Below, in pieces: positions 29,375 to 38,153 of a stretch of 64,000 nt of DNA. The notes beneath the pieces were generated by a model. The model had not been told where the DNA came from, searched no databases, and worked only from the letters and a program-made list of their open reading frames with translations. Source of the stretch: Aquamicrobium sp. (GTDB lineage Bacteria; Pseudomonadota; Alphaproteobacteria; Rhizobiales; Rhizobiaceae); NCBI RefSeq assembly GCF_023954335.1, contig NZ_JAMLIE010000001.1:1488001-1552000 (forward strand), given 5' to 3'. The translations under genes were made by a program, and so were the position numbers. How positions within the stretch are numbered: position 1 is the first letter of the stretch; each line of letters begins with the position of its first letter.

Positions 29375-30190
29375 ATGGGAATGACGGGCAGAAAGAGCAA
29401 GATGGCGCAGGAACCCGCGGCGAGCGCCCCGTGGCCGCCTTCGGTGGAGCGGGTCACGGTCGGCGGGCTGCCGATCGCCGTGCTCGACCGCAACGAGACC
29501 GCGCGCATGATGTGCGACGCGGCGCGCGCGCGTGTCCGCGGCGGCCGGCCGCTCTACCTCACCTCGGCCAATGGCGAGGTGTTGGCGCGGTGCTGGCGCG
29601 ACCCGCAGATGCGGGCGCTGTTCCTCGAGGCCGACCAGATCGCCGCCGACGGCCAGCCGATGGTGACGGCATCCCGTCTCTTCTGCCGCATGCCTCTGCC
29701 GGAGCGCGTCGCCACCACCGACCTCTTCCACGACGTGGCGGCGCTCGCCGAGGCGGAAGGGTTGAGCTTCTACATGCTCGGCGCGTCGCCCGACGAGAAC
29801 GAGCGCGCCGTCGCCGCCGTGCGCCGGCAGTATCCCCGCCTCAGGATCGCCGGCCATTACCACGGCTATCTCGGCGGTGAGGAACTGGAGGCGAAGATCG
29901 CCGAGATCGATGCGCTCGCGCCCGACATATTGTGGCTGGCGATGGGCGTGCCCAGCGAGCAGCGCTTCATGCGCGAGCATGGCGACAGGCTGGGCCGGGT
30001 CGGCGTCGTCAAGACCTCCGGCGGCCTGTTTAATTTCCTGTCGGGAAAGAACGCCCGCGCGCCGCAGTGGATGCAGAACGCCGGGCTGGAATGGCTGTGG
30101 CGCATCGGGCAGGAGCCGCGGCGGCTGTTCTGGCGCTACTTCGTCACCAACCCGGTGGCGTTCTACGCCATGGTGCGCGGCTCCGCCTGA
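29375..30190 (+). CDS. WecG/TagA/CpsF family glycosyltransferase
   Basis: A 271-residue GT26 enzyme. Core motifs: TSANGEVLARCWRDPQMRALF, DGQPMVTASRL, YMLGASPDENERAV and LAMGVPSEQRFM, then GLFNFLSGKNARAPQWMQ with the C-terminal membrane-proximal helices. It adds a sugar to the lipid-linked primer during surface polysaccharide assembly. An internal start at ATG 29402 is possible. It is in one operon with the flippase and converges on the GumC-like gene. Confidence 0.92.
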   Translation: MGMTGRKSKMAQEPAASAPWPPSVERVTVGGLPIAVLDRNETARMMCDAARARVRGGRPLYLTSANGEVLARCWRDPQMRALFLEADQIAADGQPMVTASRLFCRMPLPERVATTDLFHDVAALAEAEGLSFYMLGASPDENERAVAAVRRQYPRLRIAGHYHGYLGGEELEAKIAEIDALAPDILWLAMGVPSEQRFMREHGDRLGRVGVVKTSGGLFNFLSGKNARAPQWMQNAGLEWLWRIGQEPRRLFWRYFVTNPVAFYAMVRGSA

Positions 30191-30196
30191 GGGGCC

Positions 30197-31888
30197 TCAT
30201 GCAGTGGCGGCGAGAAGCCGCCGCCGCTCGTCGTGCCAGCTGCGCGGCATGCGCAGGAACCGCCACAGGCCGAACCAGATGGCCAGCGCCGTCCCCAGCA
30301 TCAGGCCGGCGATGCCGCCCGCTATCAGCAGGACGATCTTGCGCGGCGGCCAGTCGCGGCCCTGCGGCGGCACGGCGCGGGAGATGACGCGCACATTCGT
30401 CGTGTCGATCTGCTGGCGCTCGGAAACCTCCTGGGCGCGGGCGAGATAGGTCTCGTAGACCGCCGCGCGCGAGCGCGCCTCGCGCTCCAGCTCGCGAAGC
30501 TGGACCTGCGCCGCGTTGTCGGTGAAGACGTTGGTCTTTTCCTCGTCGGCCTTGCGGCGCAGCGCGTCGTACGAGGCCTGCTCGCGCGTGGCCTCGGCCC
30601 GCGCCAGTTCGAGGATGCGCCGGGCCTCGCGCACGGTCGCCTGGTCGAGCGTGTCGCGTTCCGAGATCGCGGCGATCATGCGCGGGTGCAGCGGGCCGTA
30701 GGTGCGCTCGATCGAGCCGATCTGCTGCTGGAGCCGGTGGCGCTGCTCGCGCAGGGCGGTCATCGCCTCGGAATCGAACACGCTGGCGCTCGCCGTCTGG
30801 CCGCGCTCCAGCGCGGTGTTCATCTGCGAGAACACCGACTGCGCCTGGATCAGGCGCTGCTGCGCCTCGACGAGCTGGGTGTTGATCTCGGCGGAGCGCT
30901 GGCTGGAGACCAGCTCGCCATTGGCCGATTGCAGCCCGTTGGCGCGGCGGAACTCCTCGACCCGGCCCTCGGCCTGGGTGACGTGGGCGCGCAATTCGTC
31001 CAGCCGCTCGCGCAGGCTGTCGGCGACGCGGCCGGCGCTTTGCGCCGAGGAGCTGAACAGCTCCTCCTCGAAGGCGGTTACGATGGCGTCGGAAATGGCG
31101 ACGGCCTTCAAGGGGTCCTCGCTCCACACCCGCAGCACCACGACGAAGGAGCGGTCCTCGCGATGGGCCTGGACGCGCTCGCTCAGCGCCCGCATCGCCG
31201 CGACACGCTTGCCGCCTTCGCCCGGTTCCTCGGCGGTGCCGCCGAGGCCGATCAGCGCCTTGATCCGCTCGAGCCCGCCCGCCTGGACGAACTCGTCGTC
31301 CTCGGTCAGCTCGAGCCGGTCGATGACGCGCGCATAGACGTTGCGCGAGGTCAGCACGCGCAGCCTGCTTTCCACCTCCATCAGCTGGGCATCGCGCTGC
31401 GGGCTGGTGGTGAAGACGTCGTCGGTGACGACGTTGAGGTTGGCCGGGTCGATGACGATGTCGGTGTAGACCGAGTAGCGCGACGTGACGACCAGCGAAT
31501 AGGCGAAGGCCGCGGCCATGCACAGCACGACGGCGAGCGCGATCCATTTCCAGCCGTCGCGCAGCCAGGCGACGAAATCGTCGATCCCGAGCGTGCCGAT
31601 GGCCGGAAGCCCCGGGAGGAGCGAGGAGGTGGAAGCCTGCTGCGCCGGCGGGGGTGGGGGCGTCGGCTCGGGCGCGCGCGCCTGCGCGGCCGGTCCCGCG
31701 GCGAGCAGCGAGCCCGGCGTCGCCTGCGGTCGGGGTTCGAGAGGGCGGGCTTCGGGCGCGTCGGGCTGGCGCCGCTCGGGCTGGAGCCGTCGCGCATTCA
31801 GCAGCGACCCGGGGGAGGGAGCGTTCTCCCGGCCGGCCGGCGCCGTCCTCGACGGCTCTGTTCGCTCAGGCTGACGTGGCCTGTACAT
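30197..31888 (-). CDS. GumC/Wzz-type chain-length protein (polysaccharide co-polymerase)
   Basis: A 563-residue inner-membrane protein controlling polymer length. The first ~100 residues are a Pro/Arg/Ala-rich cytoplasmic segment. A TM helix follows (WIALAVVLCMAAAFAYSLVV), then a long periplasmic coiled coil with many RxxL and Gln/Glu repeats. The PCP motif is RAVPPQGRDWPPRK and a final TM is IVLLIAGGIAGLMLGTALA. No tyrosine-kinase domain follows. Start at ATG 31888 with GGAGAG 8 bases upstream; an ATG at 31945 lacks a ribosome site. Divergent from a GNAT gene. Confidence 0.86.
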   Translation of the reverse strand: MYRPRQPERTEPSRTAPAGRENAPSPGSLLNARRLQPERRQPDAPEARPLEPRPQATPGSLLAAGPAAQARAPEPTPPPPPAQQASTSSLLPGLPAIGTLGIDDFVAWLRDGWKWIALAVVLCMAAAFAYSLVVTSRYSVYTDIVIDPANLNVVTDDVFTTSPQRDAQLMEVESRLRVLTSRNVYARVIDRLELTEDDEFVQAGGLERIKALIGLGGTAEEPGEGGKRVAAMRALSERVQAHREDRSFVVVLRVWSEDPLKAVAISDAIVTAFEEELFSSSAQSAGRVADSLRERLDELRAHVTQAEGRVEEFRRANGLQSANGELVSSQRSAEINTQLVEAQQRLIQAQSVFSQMNTALERGQTASASVFDSEAMTALREQRHRLQQQIGSIERTYGPLHPRMIAAISERDTLDQATVREARRILELARAEATREQASYDALRRKADEEKTNVFTDNAAQVQLRELEREARSRAAVYETYLARAQEVSERQQIDTTNVRVISRAVPPQGRDWPPRKIVLLIAGGIAGLMLGTALAIWFGLWRFLRMPRSWHDERRRLLAATA

Positions 31889-31978
31889 TGGTTGTGCTCT
31901 CCGCCCGGCCAGCCTCGACAAAAGCGTTACAGGATTATGAATCATCCATGAGAGTTATGCAGAGATGGTAAATACCGG

Positions 31979-31986
31979 GTAAACCG
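31979..31986 (-). promoter_or_regulatory. Shared GGTTTACC motif in the gumC/GNAT divergent region
   Basis: GGTAAACC on the plus strand (GGTTTACC on the minus) lies in the 227-base gap between the GumC-like gene and the GNAT gene, next to GGTAAATACCGGG. The same octamer is the core of the palindrome at 27910. This is a possible common regulator site for the polysaccharide island. Only a short motif, so a chance match is not excluded. Confidence 0.25.
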
Positions 31987-32062
31987 CGCCTGTTTCAGCT
32001 TCCGTTTACGCGGCTGGCCTAATGTCGCCCGACCCGGTCCGCCACAGGAAGAGCGAGCGCCC

Positions 32063-32119
32063 GTGAACGGTGACGACAACGCCATGAACAGTCTCGACGC
32101 GGAGCCTCGCCGGCCATGA
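32063..32119 (+). CDS. Possible 18-residue leader peptide
   Basis: A short frame with GTG start (internal ATG at 32084) ends in TGA that overlaps the ATG of the GNAT gene (ATGA at 32116-32119). An AGGAAGAG stretch precedes it. It could be a translationally coupled leader, or the overlap may be chance in GC-rich DNA. No known homologue recognised. Confidence 0.2.
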   Translation: MNGDDNAMNSLDAEPRRP

Positions 32120-33231
32120 GCGGGATCAGGCCTCTTCGCGCCGACGACATCGGCGCGCTTGCCGCGCTGTTCCAGGAGGTTTTTCGCGATCGCGCGGCCC
32201 CGCCGCCGGCGTCGCTCGCCGCCTATCTGCGCTGGCACTATCTCGACATGCCGGGCTGCGATCCCGAGATCGCCCCGCTGGTCCATGTCGAGCAGGACGG
32301 GCGCATCACCGGCTTCATCGGCCTCAATGCGCAGGCGATGACCCATGGCGGCAGGACGCTGCGCGCCGGCATCGCCAGCGCGCTGATGGTCAGTGATAAT
32401 GCCGGCGACAAGCTGGCCGGGGCGCGCCTCGTCAAGGCGGCGCTGGCCGGCCCGCAGGACATCACGCTCACCGAGACGGCGAGCGACGTTTCGGCGCGCA
32501 TGTGGGTCGGCGCGCGCGGGGCGCTGCTGCCGCAATACAGCCTCGACTGGATCCGCGTCCTTCGCCCCGGCTCGTATCTCGTCGATCTCGCCGCCGGCCG
32601 GATCGGCGCGGCCCGGCTTCTCGCGCCGTTCGGGCGCGGCCTCGACCGCGTGTCGGGCCGGCGCGCCGCCGATGCGGGGTTGAGCTGGTCGGGCCTGCCG
32701 GACGGCTGGGTCGGGCAGGGCGCCCTGAGCGCTGAGGAGGTCGACGCCGCCGCCTTCGCCGCGCTGGTCGAGCCGCTGACGGAACAATATCCGTTGCGCC
32801 CCGTCTGGCGTGAGGGCCAGCTCGACACGCTCCTCGCCTGCGCGCGGCAGAAGCCGGACTGGGGCGAGCTCGTCCTCGCCGCCGCCAATACGCGCGGCGG
32901 CAAGCCGGTCGGCGCCTTCGCCTACTACGTCAGGCCGGGGCGTGTCTGCCGCGTTCTTCAGGTGCTGGCGCTGCCGGGGCAGGCCGGGCCGGTGCTCGAC
33001 TGCCTGCTCGGCGATGCCCTGCGGCGCGGCGTCGTCGCCCTGCGCGGGCGCACGCAGCCGGCGCTGATGGAAGCCATGCTCGGGCGGCGCGTCGCCTTCC
33101 TCAACGAGGCGACGAGCCTCGTCCATTCGCGCGACGACGCGCTGGTCGAGGCCTGCCGCAACGGCGCGCTGTTCTTCAACGGGCTGGCCGGCGAATACTG
33201 GAGCCGCCTCGTCGGCGGCTCGTTCGACTGA
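32116..33231 (+). CDS. GNAT-family acetyltransferase-like protein
   Basis: A 371-residue protein with an N-terminal GNAT-like region: IRPLRADDIGALAALFQEVFRD, then GRITGFIGLNAQAM and a long variable middle. The C-terminal half again looks acyl-transferase-like, so it may be a double-GNAT or FemAB-type fold. It is soluble with no signal. Located in the polysaccharide island, divergent from gumC and convergent with the nadE operon. It may acylate a sugar precursor. Substrate unknown. Confidence 0.72.
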   Translation: MSGIRPLRADDIGALAALFQEVFRDRAAPPPASLAAYLRWHYLDMPGCDPEIAPLVHVEQDGRITGFIGLNAQAMTHGGRTLRAGIASALMVSDNAGDKLAGARLVKAALAGPQDITLTETASDVSARMWVGARGALLPQYSLDWIRVLRPGSYLVDLAAGRIGAARLLAPFGRGLDRVSGRRAADAGLSWSGLPDGWVGQGALSAEEVDAAAFAALVEPLTEQYPLRPVWREGQLDTLLACARQKPDWGELVLAAANTRGGKPVGAFAYYVRPGRVCRVLQVLALPGQAGPVLDCLLGDALRRGVVALRGRTQPALMEAMLGRRVAFLNEATSLVHSRDDALVEACRNGALFFNGLAGEYWSRLVGGSFD

Positions 33232-33261
33232 CGAGGGGCGACTGACGAAATCGAGGCGGAC

Positions 33262-34263
33262 TCAGTCGCCGATTTCCCCAACCGGCTCGACGAGCAACGG
33301 GCGCATGTGGAGGCCCCGCGCCACCTTGCGCTTGGCGGCGATGTCCGCCCACACCCGCTCGACCTGCTCCGCTGTCAGCCCGGTCGCCTTGGCCACCTCG
33401 ACGGCGGGAACGCCGTTGTTCAGGCCGAAAAGGCACAGGTCCATCAGGCCGTAGGGCAGGGAGAAGTAGAACTCCTCCTGCGTCTGCGCCAGCGAATAGG
33501 TGTCGGTCGTCGGCGGCCGGCGCAGGATGTCCTCCGGCACGCCGAGATGGGCGGCCATCGCGTAGACCTGGCTCTTGTAGAGATGGGCGATCGGCTTGAC
33601 GTCGGCCGCCCCGTCGCCGTTCTTGACGAAGAATCCCTGGTCGTATTCCAGCCGGTTCGGCGTGCCGACCACGGCGAAGTTCAGCCGGTCGGCATGGTAG
33701 TATTCCATCTGCTTGCGGGTGCGCTGCTTCATGTTGGTGGCAGCGACGATGCCGAGATAGGCCGAAAGCGGCATGCGCAGCTTCTGCTGCCGCCCTTGCG
33801 GGTCCTGCACCACCAGCGAGGAGATGTTGTAGCCGTCCCCCTCCAGCGAACTGGCGATGACGACCTTCGAGGCCCAGCCCGATCCGTAATCCGGCACCAG
33901 CTCGCGGATGGAGGCGTCGCGCCGGTCGTAGCAGCCCATCGCCTTCAGCGCCGGGCCGATATCCTCCACCGCGCCCTCGACGCCGAAGGTCTCGGCCACC
34001 AGCCGGCCGAGCCTGAGGCTCTCGGGGTCGGAATCGTTCTCCGGCATGAACAGGGCGAAGACGTTGGCGGCGCCGACGGCGCGTACGGCGAGCGCCAGCG
34101 AGGCGCTGGAATCGATGCCGCCCGACAGGCCGATGACCAGCCCGCGTCGCTTCAGGAGACGCAGCTGATTGCGCAGCGCCGCGGCGATCCGCTCGGTCTC
34201 CCGGGCCGCGTCGATGGCCAGCGCATCGACTGAGAAGCTGGCCTTTTGTGCGAGAGCGATCAT
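33262..34263 (-). CDS. nadE: NAD(+) synthase-like amide ligase (NH3-dependent type)
   Basis: A 333-residue N-type ATP pyrophosphatase with the PP-loop LSGGIDSS at residues 46-53, plus FAVVGTPNRLEYDQGFFVKNGDGAADVKPIAHLYKSQV, the NadE-type substrate region. It lacks the N-terminal glutamine amidotransferase (nitrilase) domain of long NadE enzymes. Usual ammonia-dependent NadE proteins are about 270-280 residues, so it is longer. ATGA overlap with the ligase gene and its place at the end of asnB - ACP - ligase suggest a specialised amidation role rather than, or besides, NAD synthesis. Product family secure, role inferred. Confidence 0.85.
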   Translation of the reverse strand: MIALAQKASFSVDALAIDAARETERIAAALRNQLRLLKRRGLVIGLSGGIDSSASLALAVRAVGAANVFALFMPENDSDPESLRLGRLVAETFGVEGAVEDIGPALKAMGCYDRRDASIRELVPDYGSGWASKVVIASSLEGDGYNISSLVVQDPQGRQQKLRMPLSAYLGIVAATNMKQRTRKQMEYYHADRLNFAVVGTPNRLEYDQGFFVKNGDGAADVKPIAHLYKSQVYAMAAHLGVPEDILRRPPTTDTYSLAQTQEEFYFSLPYGLMDLCLFGLNNGVPAVEVAKATGLTAEQVERVWADIAAKRKVARGLHMRPLLVEPVGEIGD

Positions 34264-35804
34264 TCTGCGGGCTCCATGGTTTCGGCGGCCAGCCGGCGGC
34301 TGACCTTGCCGGTATCTGTCTTGGGCAATTCGCTGCGGAATTCGATGACTTTCGGCACCATGAAGTCCTCGAGCCGGGCGGCGCAGTGGCGGGCGACGTC
34401 CTTCTCGGTCAGGGCCGGGTCCGAACGCACGATCATCGCGCCGACCGCATGGCCGAGCACCGGGTCGGGAACGCCGAAGACGACGGCGTCGGCGATGCCC
34501 GGATGGGTGAGCAGCACTGCCTCGACCTCTTTCGGCGCGACCTTCTCGCCGCGCGTCTTGATGATGTCGTCCTTGCGGGCGATGAAATAGAGGAAGCCGT
34601 CCTCGTCGGCGCGGAAGAGGTCGCCGGTGTGGAGCAGCTTTTCCCACGGGTTGGGGCCGGCGCGGAGCATCTGCGCCGTCGCCTCGTCATTGTTCCAGTA
34701 GCCCTGCATCACATGCGGGCCGCGCACCACCAGCTCGCCGACGACGCCGGGCGGCACCGGCCTGCCCTCGTTATCGACCACGAACACCTCGGTGTTGGGA
34801 ATGGCGATGCCGACGGAATCGGGCCTGCGGTCAAGCTCTTCCGGCGGCAGGAAGGTGCAGCGCTTGCTCTCGGTCACCCCGTACATCGAGAAGATCTTCG
34901 CCTGCGGAAACAGCTCGCGCAACCGGGCGATATGCGTCGGCGGCAGCGTCGCGGCGGTGTTGGTGATGTAGCGCAGCGACGGCAGGAAGCCGGGCGCGAC
35001 GTCCCGCATCTGCAGGATGATCGCCGAAATGGTCGGCACCAGCGGAAAGCCGGTCGCCTTTTCCTCGCGCATGCGCTCGAACACGGCCTGCGGAAAGGCG
35101 AAGGATTTCTCCAGCACCAGCGTCGCGCCGACGCGAATGGCCATCAGAAGCTGGTAGAGCCCGTAATTGAAGGCGAGCGGCAGCACGGAGAGGATGACGT
35201 CGTCGGGTCGGTTTTCGAGCAGGCCGGTGATCGATTCCGACGCCGCATCCATGTTGCGATGCGTCATCATCACGCCCTTCGGCCGCCCGGTCGAGCCGGA
35301 GGTGTAGATCAGCATGCCGAGATCGACGTCGATGCCGCCATGGGCGGGCGGGGGGCCTTGCGTCTCCAGAAGCCCGGCGAAGGAGGCGATGCCGTCCGGC
35401 AGCGCGCCGCGGGCGGCGGTGGCGGCGATGAACGGCTTGTCCCCTCCGGTCGCAGCGCAGGCGTCCAGCGCGACCGGCGCGATCCGCGCCTGCGTCAGGA
35501 TGGCGGACGGCGTGCAATTGGCGAGGATGTAGGCGAACTTGTCGGCCTTGGTCGAGGCGTTGATGACGGCGAAGGTCGCGCCCGCTTTCAGGACGGCGAA
35601 GATCGAGACCGCCGCCTCCCAGCAATTGTCCATGAACACCAGCACGCGGTCGCCGCGCCTGACGCCGGCGCTCGCCAGCCCGGCGGCGAGCCGGTCTGAC
35701 AAGTCGTTCAGCTCCGCATAGGTAAGACGCGTCTCGCCGACGACCAGCGCGGTCTTGCCGCCGTGGAGGCGGGCATTGTCGATGAGGAAGCGCTCGTACC
35801 GCAT
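34260..35804 (-). CDS. AMP-dependent acyl/aryl ligase (class I adenylate-forming)
   Basis: A 514-residue adenylate-forming enzyme that would activate a carboxylic acid as an acyl-AMP and load it on a thiol. Core motifs: the A3 loop MLIYTSGSTGRPKGV, the YGVTES motif in SMYGVTESKRC, and the later TGDLF and RKDDIIKTRGEKV region. The conserved C-terminal lysine region is KTDTGKVSRR. Acts with the ACP 5 bases upstream, which is the most likely thiol acceptor. Its stop overlaps the nadE-like start by 4 bases. Confidence 0.88.
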   Translation of the reverse strand: MRYERFLIDNARLHGGKTALVVGETRLTYAELNDLSDRLAAGLASAGVRRGDRVLVFMDNCWEAAVSIFAVLKAGATFAVINASTKADKFAYILANCTPSAILTQARIAPVALDACAATGGDKPFIAATAARGALPDGIASFAGLLETQGPPPAHGGIDVDLGMLIYTSGSTGRPKGVMMTHRNMDAASESITGLLENRPDDVILSVLPLAFNYGLYQLLMAIRVGATLVLEKSFAFPQAVFERMREEKATGFPLVPTISAIILQMRDVAPGFLPSLRYITNTAATLPPTHIARLRELFPQAKIFSMYGVTESKRCTFLPPEELDRRPDSVGIAIPNTEVFVVDNEGRPVPPGVVGELVVRGPHVMQGYWNNDEATAQMLRAGPNPWEKLLHTGDLFRADEDGFLYFIARKDDIIKTRGEKVAPKEVEAVLLTHPGIADAVVFGVPDPVLGHAVGAMIVRSDPALTEKDVARHCAARLEDFMVPKVIEFRSELPKTDTGKVSRRLAAETMEPAE

Positions 35805-35809
35805 CGTCG

Positions 35810-36079
35810 CTACTCGGCGGCCTCGGCCGCCGTCGCCCGCGCCGAGACGAAGGCGGCGATGCGCTCGAGCGTGTCGAGGTTGGCCGGCACGATGTCGCCG
35901 TCGGCCATGGTCAGGCCGAAGCTCTCCTCGATGAAGGCGACGAGCTCCAGGACGCCGGTGGAATCGATGACGTCGTTCTCGATCAGCGATTCGTCGTCGG
36001 CCGGGGCCTGGGAGGCGTCGCCGAACAGGAAGTTCTCGACAATGAAGGCGCGCACGCGCTCCTTGACGATCTCGGTCAT
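35810..36079 (-). CDS. Acyl carrier protein
   Basis: An 89-residue carrier protein. The 4'-phosphopantetheine attachment serine is S40 in NDVIDSTGVLEL, a DST variant of the usual DSL. Flanking helices and acidic composition fit the family. It overlaps the asnB-like TGA (ATGA at 36076-36079), so is translated from the same message, and probably receives the acid activated by the next gene. Not the fatty-acid AcpP, which is shorter and carries DSLD. Confidence 0.87.
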   Translation of the reverse strand: MTEIVKERVRAFIVENFLFGDASQAPADDESLIENDVIDSTGVLELVAFIEESFGLTMADGDIVPANLDTLERIAAFVSARATAAEAAE

Positions 36080-38034
36080 GAGTTCAATCCTTTCACTTTC
36101 AATGCGTCGCGCGGCGCCGCCTGGCTGCCGGCGAAGGTCTGCATCCACAATTGCGTCGACAGGACGCCGACGAAGGCCGCGTTGTCGCGGAAGCCCCCGG
36201 CCTTGCCGGTGGCGCATTTGGCGTGGAGCCGGGCGACGGCTTTCGGGCTGAACAGGCCGGTCGAGGCGATCGCCCGCTCGCTCATCGCTTCGGCGACATA
36301 GCCGCGCGCGCCGCTGCCGGCGAAGGCGCGGCTGTCGGGCGCGCGGTAGGGCTGCTTCGGCCGCTCGCGGATCAGCGCCGGCACGATGTCCTTCGTCGCC
36401 TCGCGCAGGATGTGCTTTTCCGTCAGGCCCTTCAGCTTCATCTGCGGCGGCAGGCCGGCGGCGAACTCGACCAGCCGGTGGTCGAGGAAGGGGAAGCGGC
36501 CCTCGATGCCGTGGGCCATCGCCATGCGGTCGCCCTGGCTCGACAGGATGTAGCCTGGCAACAGGAAGCGGGCCTCGAGATACTGCGCCTGGTGCAGCGG
36601 ATGCCAGCGCGCGAACGCGCCGGGCAGGAGGCTCGCCATCTCCTCGGCCGCGTCGTAGCCGGCAAGCTCCGATTTCAGCGCCTCGGAGAAGAACAGCTTG
36701 GTCGCCACTGTCCCGCGCAGGCGCGGCCGGTGCGAGAACAGCGGGTCGTCCAGCCGGTCGCTGCCGGTGCCGAAGAAGGCGGCGAGATATTCGGCCGACT
36801 GCTGCCTCAGGCCCGGCAGGTACGGGTAGAGCTTGCGGAACAGGTGCGGGCGGATGCGCGAGCCGGGCTGGCGGCCGCAGAAGCGGCGCACGCGCGCCTC
36901 CTTGAAGATGTCGTAGCCGGCGAACACCTCGTCCGCGCCCTCGCCGGTCAGCACGACCTTGAGGCCTTCCCGGCGCACGAGGCCGGACAGCGTGTAGAGC
37001 GGCGCGGGCGCGGTGCGCAGGATCGGCCGCTCGGTGAAGCGGATGACCTCGGGAAAGACCGCGGCGATGTCGCCCTCCGTGCAGTGGACGGCCGCGTGGC
37101 GGGTGCCGAGCGCCTGCGCCATCGCGTTCTGGAAGGCGCTCTCGTCGTGCTCGGCGCTGTCGAACGTGACGGAGAAGGTGCGCAGCGTCTGCGGCGTCAT
37201 GCCGGCGGCGAGCGCGGAGATGATCGAGGAATCGAGCCCGCCCGACAGGTAGGAGCCGACCGGCACGTCGGCACGCATGCGCAGCCGCACCGCGTCGGTA
37301 AGCAGCGCGCGCAGCTCCTCGGCCGCCGCTCGCTCGTCGCGATGGCGCGAGGGCTCGCCGGCGTCGGGATAGTCGAGCCGCCAGTAGGGGCGGGAGGTCG
37401 CGCCGTTCCGGTCGACGATCATCAGCGAGGCGGGTTCGAGCTCGTAAATGTCCTTGAACGGCGTGCGCGGCGCGAGCGGCGCCCACAGCGTGAAGATCTG
37501 GTCGAGCGCGAACGGGTCCATTTCGGCGCGGATGCCGGGGACCTGAAGCAGCGCCTTCACCTCGGAGGCGAAATAGAAGACGCCGGCATGGCGCGTGTAG
37601 AACAGCGGCCGCACGCCCATGCGGTCGCGCGCCAGCATCATGCGCTGGCGCCTTGCGTCCCAGAGCGCGAAGGCGAAATCGCCGTTGAGGCGGGTCACGC
37701 ATTCCTCGCCCATCTCGTCATAGAGCTGGAGGATGACCTCGGTGTCGCTCGCCGTGCGGAAGCGCCTGCCGCGGGCGCGCAATTCCTCGCGCAGCTCGAC
37801 ATAGTTGAAGATTTCGCCGTTGAAGGCGATGGCGAGGTCGCCGTCTTCCAGCCGCATCGGCTGCTGGCCGTCGCTCAGGCCGACGATGGCGAGCCGCGCA
37901 TGGGCAAGGCCCGCCTGCCCTGAGGCGAGGATGCCCTGCTCGTCCGGCCCCCGATGCTCCAGCGCATGCGTCATCGTGCGAAGCAGGTGCTCCGCTTCTG
38001 GCGCATGGCCGAAAAAACCGCCGAAACCGCACAT
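36076..38034 (-). CDS. asnB: Asparagine synthase (glutamine-hydrolysing) family amidotransferase
   Basis: A 652-residue class II glutamine amidotransferase. Catalytic Cys2 of MCGFGGFF, then HRGPDEQG, and NGEIFNYVELREEL in the glutaminase domain. The PP-loop LSGGLDSSII (about residue 263) begins the synthetase domain, followed by GEGADEVFAGYD. First gene of the coupled operon asnB - ACP - ligase - nadE-like. In polysaccharide loci such enzymes often amidate sugar acids or amino-acid substituents. Here it is likely to do so rather than supply asparagine. Confidence 0.89.
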   Translation of the reverse strand: MCGFGGFFGHAPEAEHLLRTMTHALEHRGPDEQGILASGQAGLAHARLAIVGLSDGQQPMRLEDGDLAIAFNGEIFNYVELREELRARGRRFRTASDTEVILQLYDEMGEECVTRLNGDFAFALWDARRQRMMLARDRMGVRPLFYTRHAGVFYFASEVKALLQVPGIRAEMDPFALDQIFTLWAPLAPRTPFKDIYELEPASLMIVDRNGATSRPYWRLDYPDAGEPSRHRDERAAAEELRALLTDAVRLRMRADVPVGSYLSGGLDSSIISALAAGMTPQTLRTFSVTFDSAEHDESAFQNAMAQALGTRHAAVHCTEGDIAAVFPEVIRFTERPILRTAPAPLYTLSGLVRREGLKVVLTGEGADEVFAGYDIFKEARVRRFCGRQPGSRIRPHLFRKLYPYLPGLRQQSAEYLAAFFGTGSDRLDDPLFSHRPRLRGTVATKLFFSEALKSELAGYDAAEEMASLLPGAFARWHPLHQAQYLEARFLLPGYILSSQGDRMAMAHGIEGRFPFLDHRLVEFAAGLPPQMKLKGLTEKHILREATKDIVPALIRERPKQPYRAPDSRAFAGSGARGYVAEAMSERAIASTGLFSPKAVARLHAKCATGKAGGFRDNAAFVGVLSTQLWMQTFAGSQAAPRDALKVKGLNS

Positions 38035-38153
38035 CAGTCAGTGCCTTGAGAAAATGAAGGGCGGTATTGCTCTTATACCTGCTTCCTTCCGCTCCGGTTA
38101 AGACGGCCGGAGCTGCCGCAGGACTTGGTTTACAAACAGAAAAGCGAAGCCCT

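Noticed and set aside
33262..34647. Longer nadE frame beginning at 34647
   Set aside because: The extra 128 N-terminal codons lie opposite the ligase gene and are low-complexity. The ATG at 34263 with ATGA overlap matches NadE-type starts.
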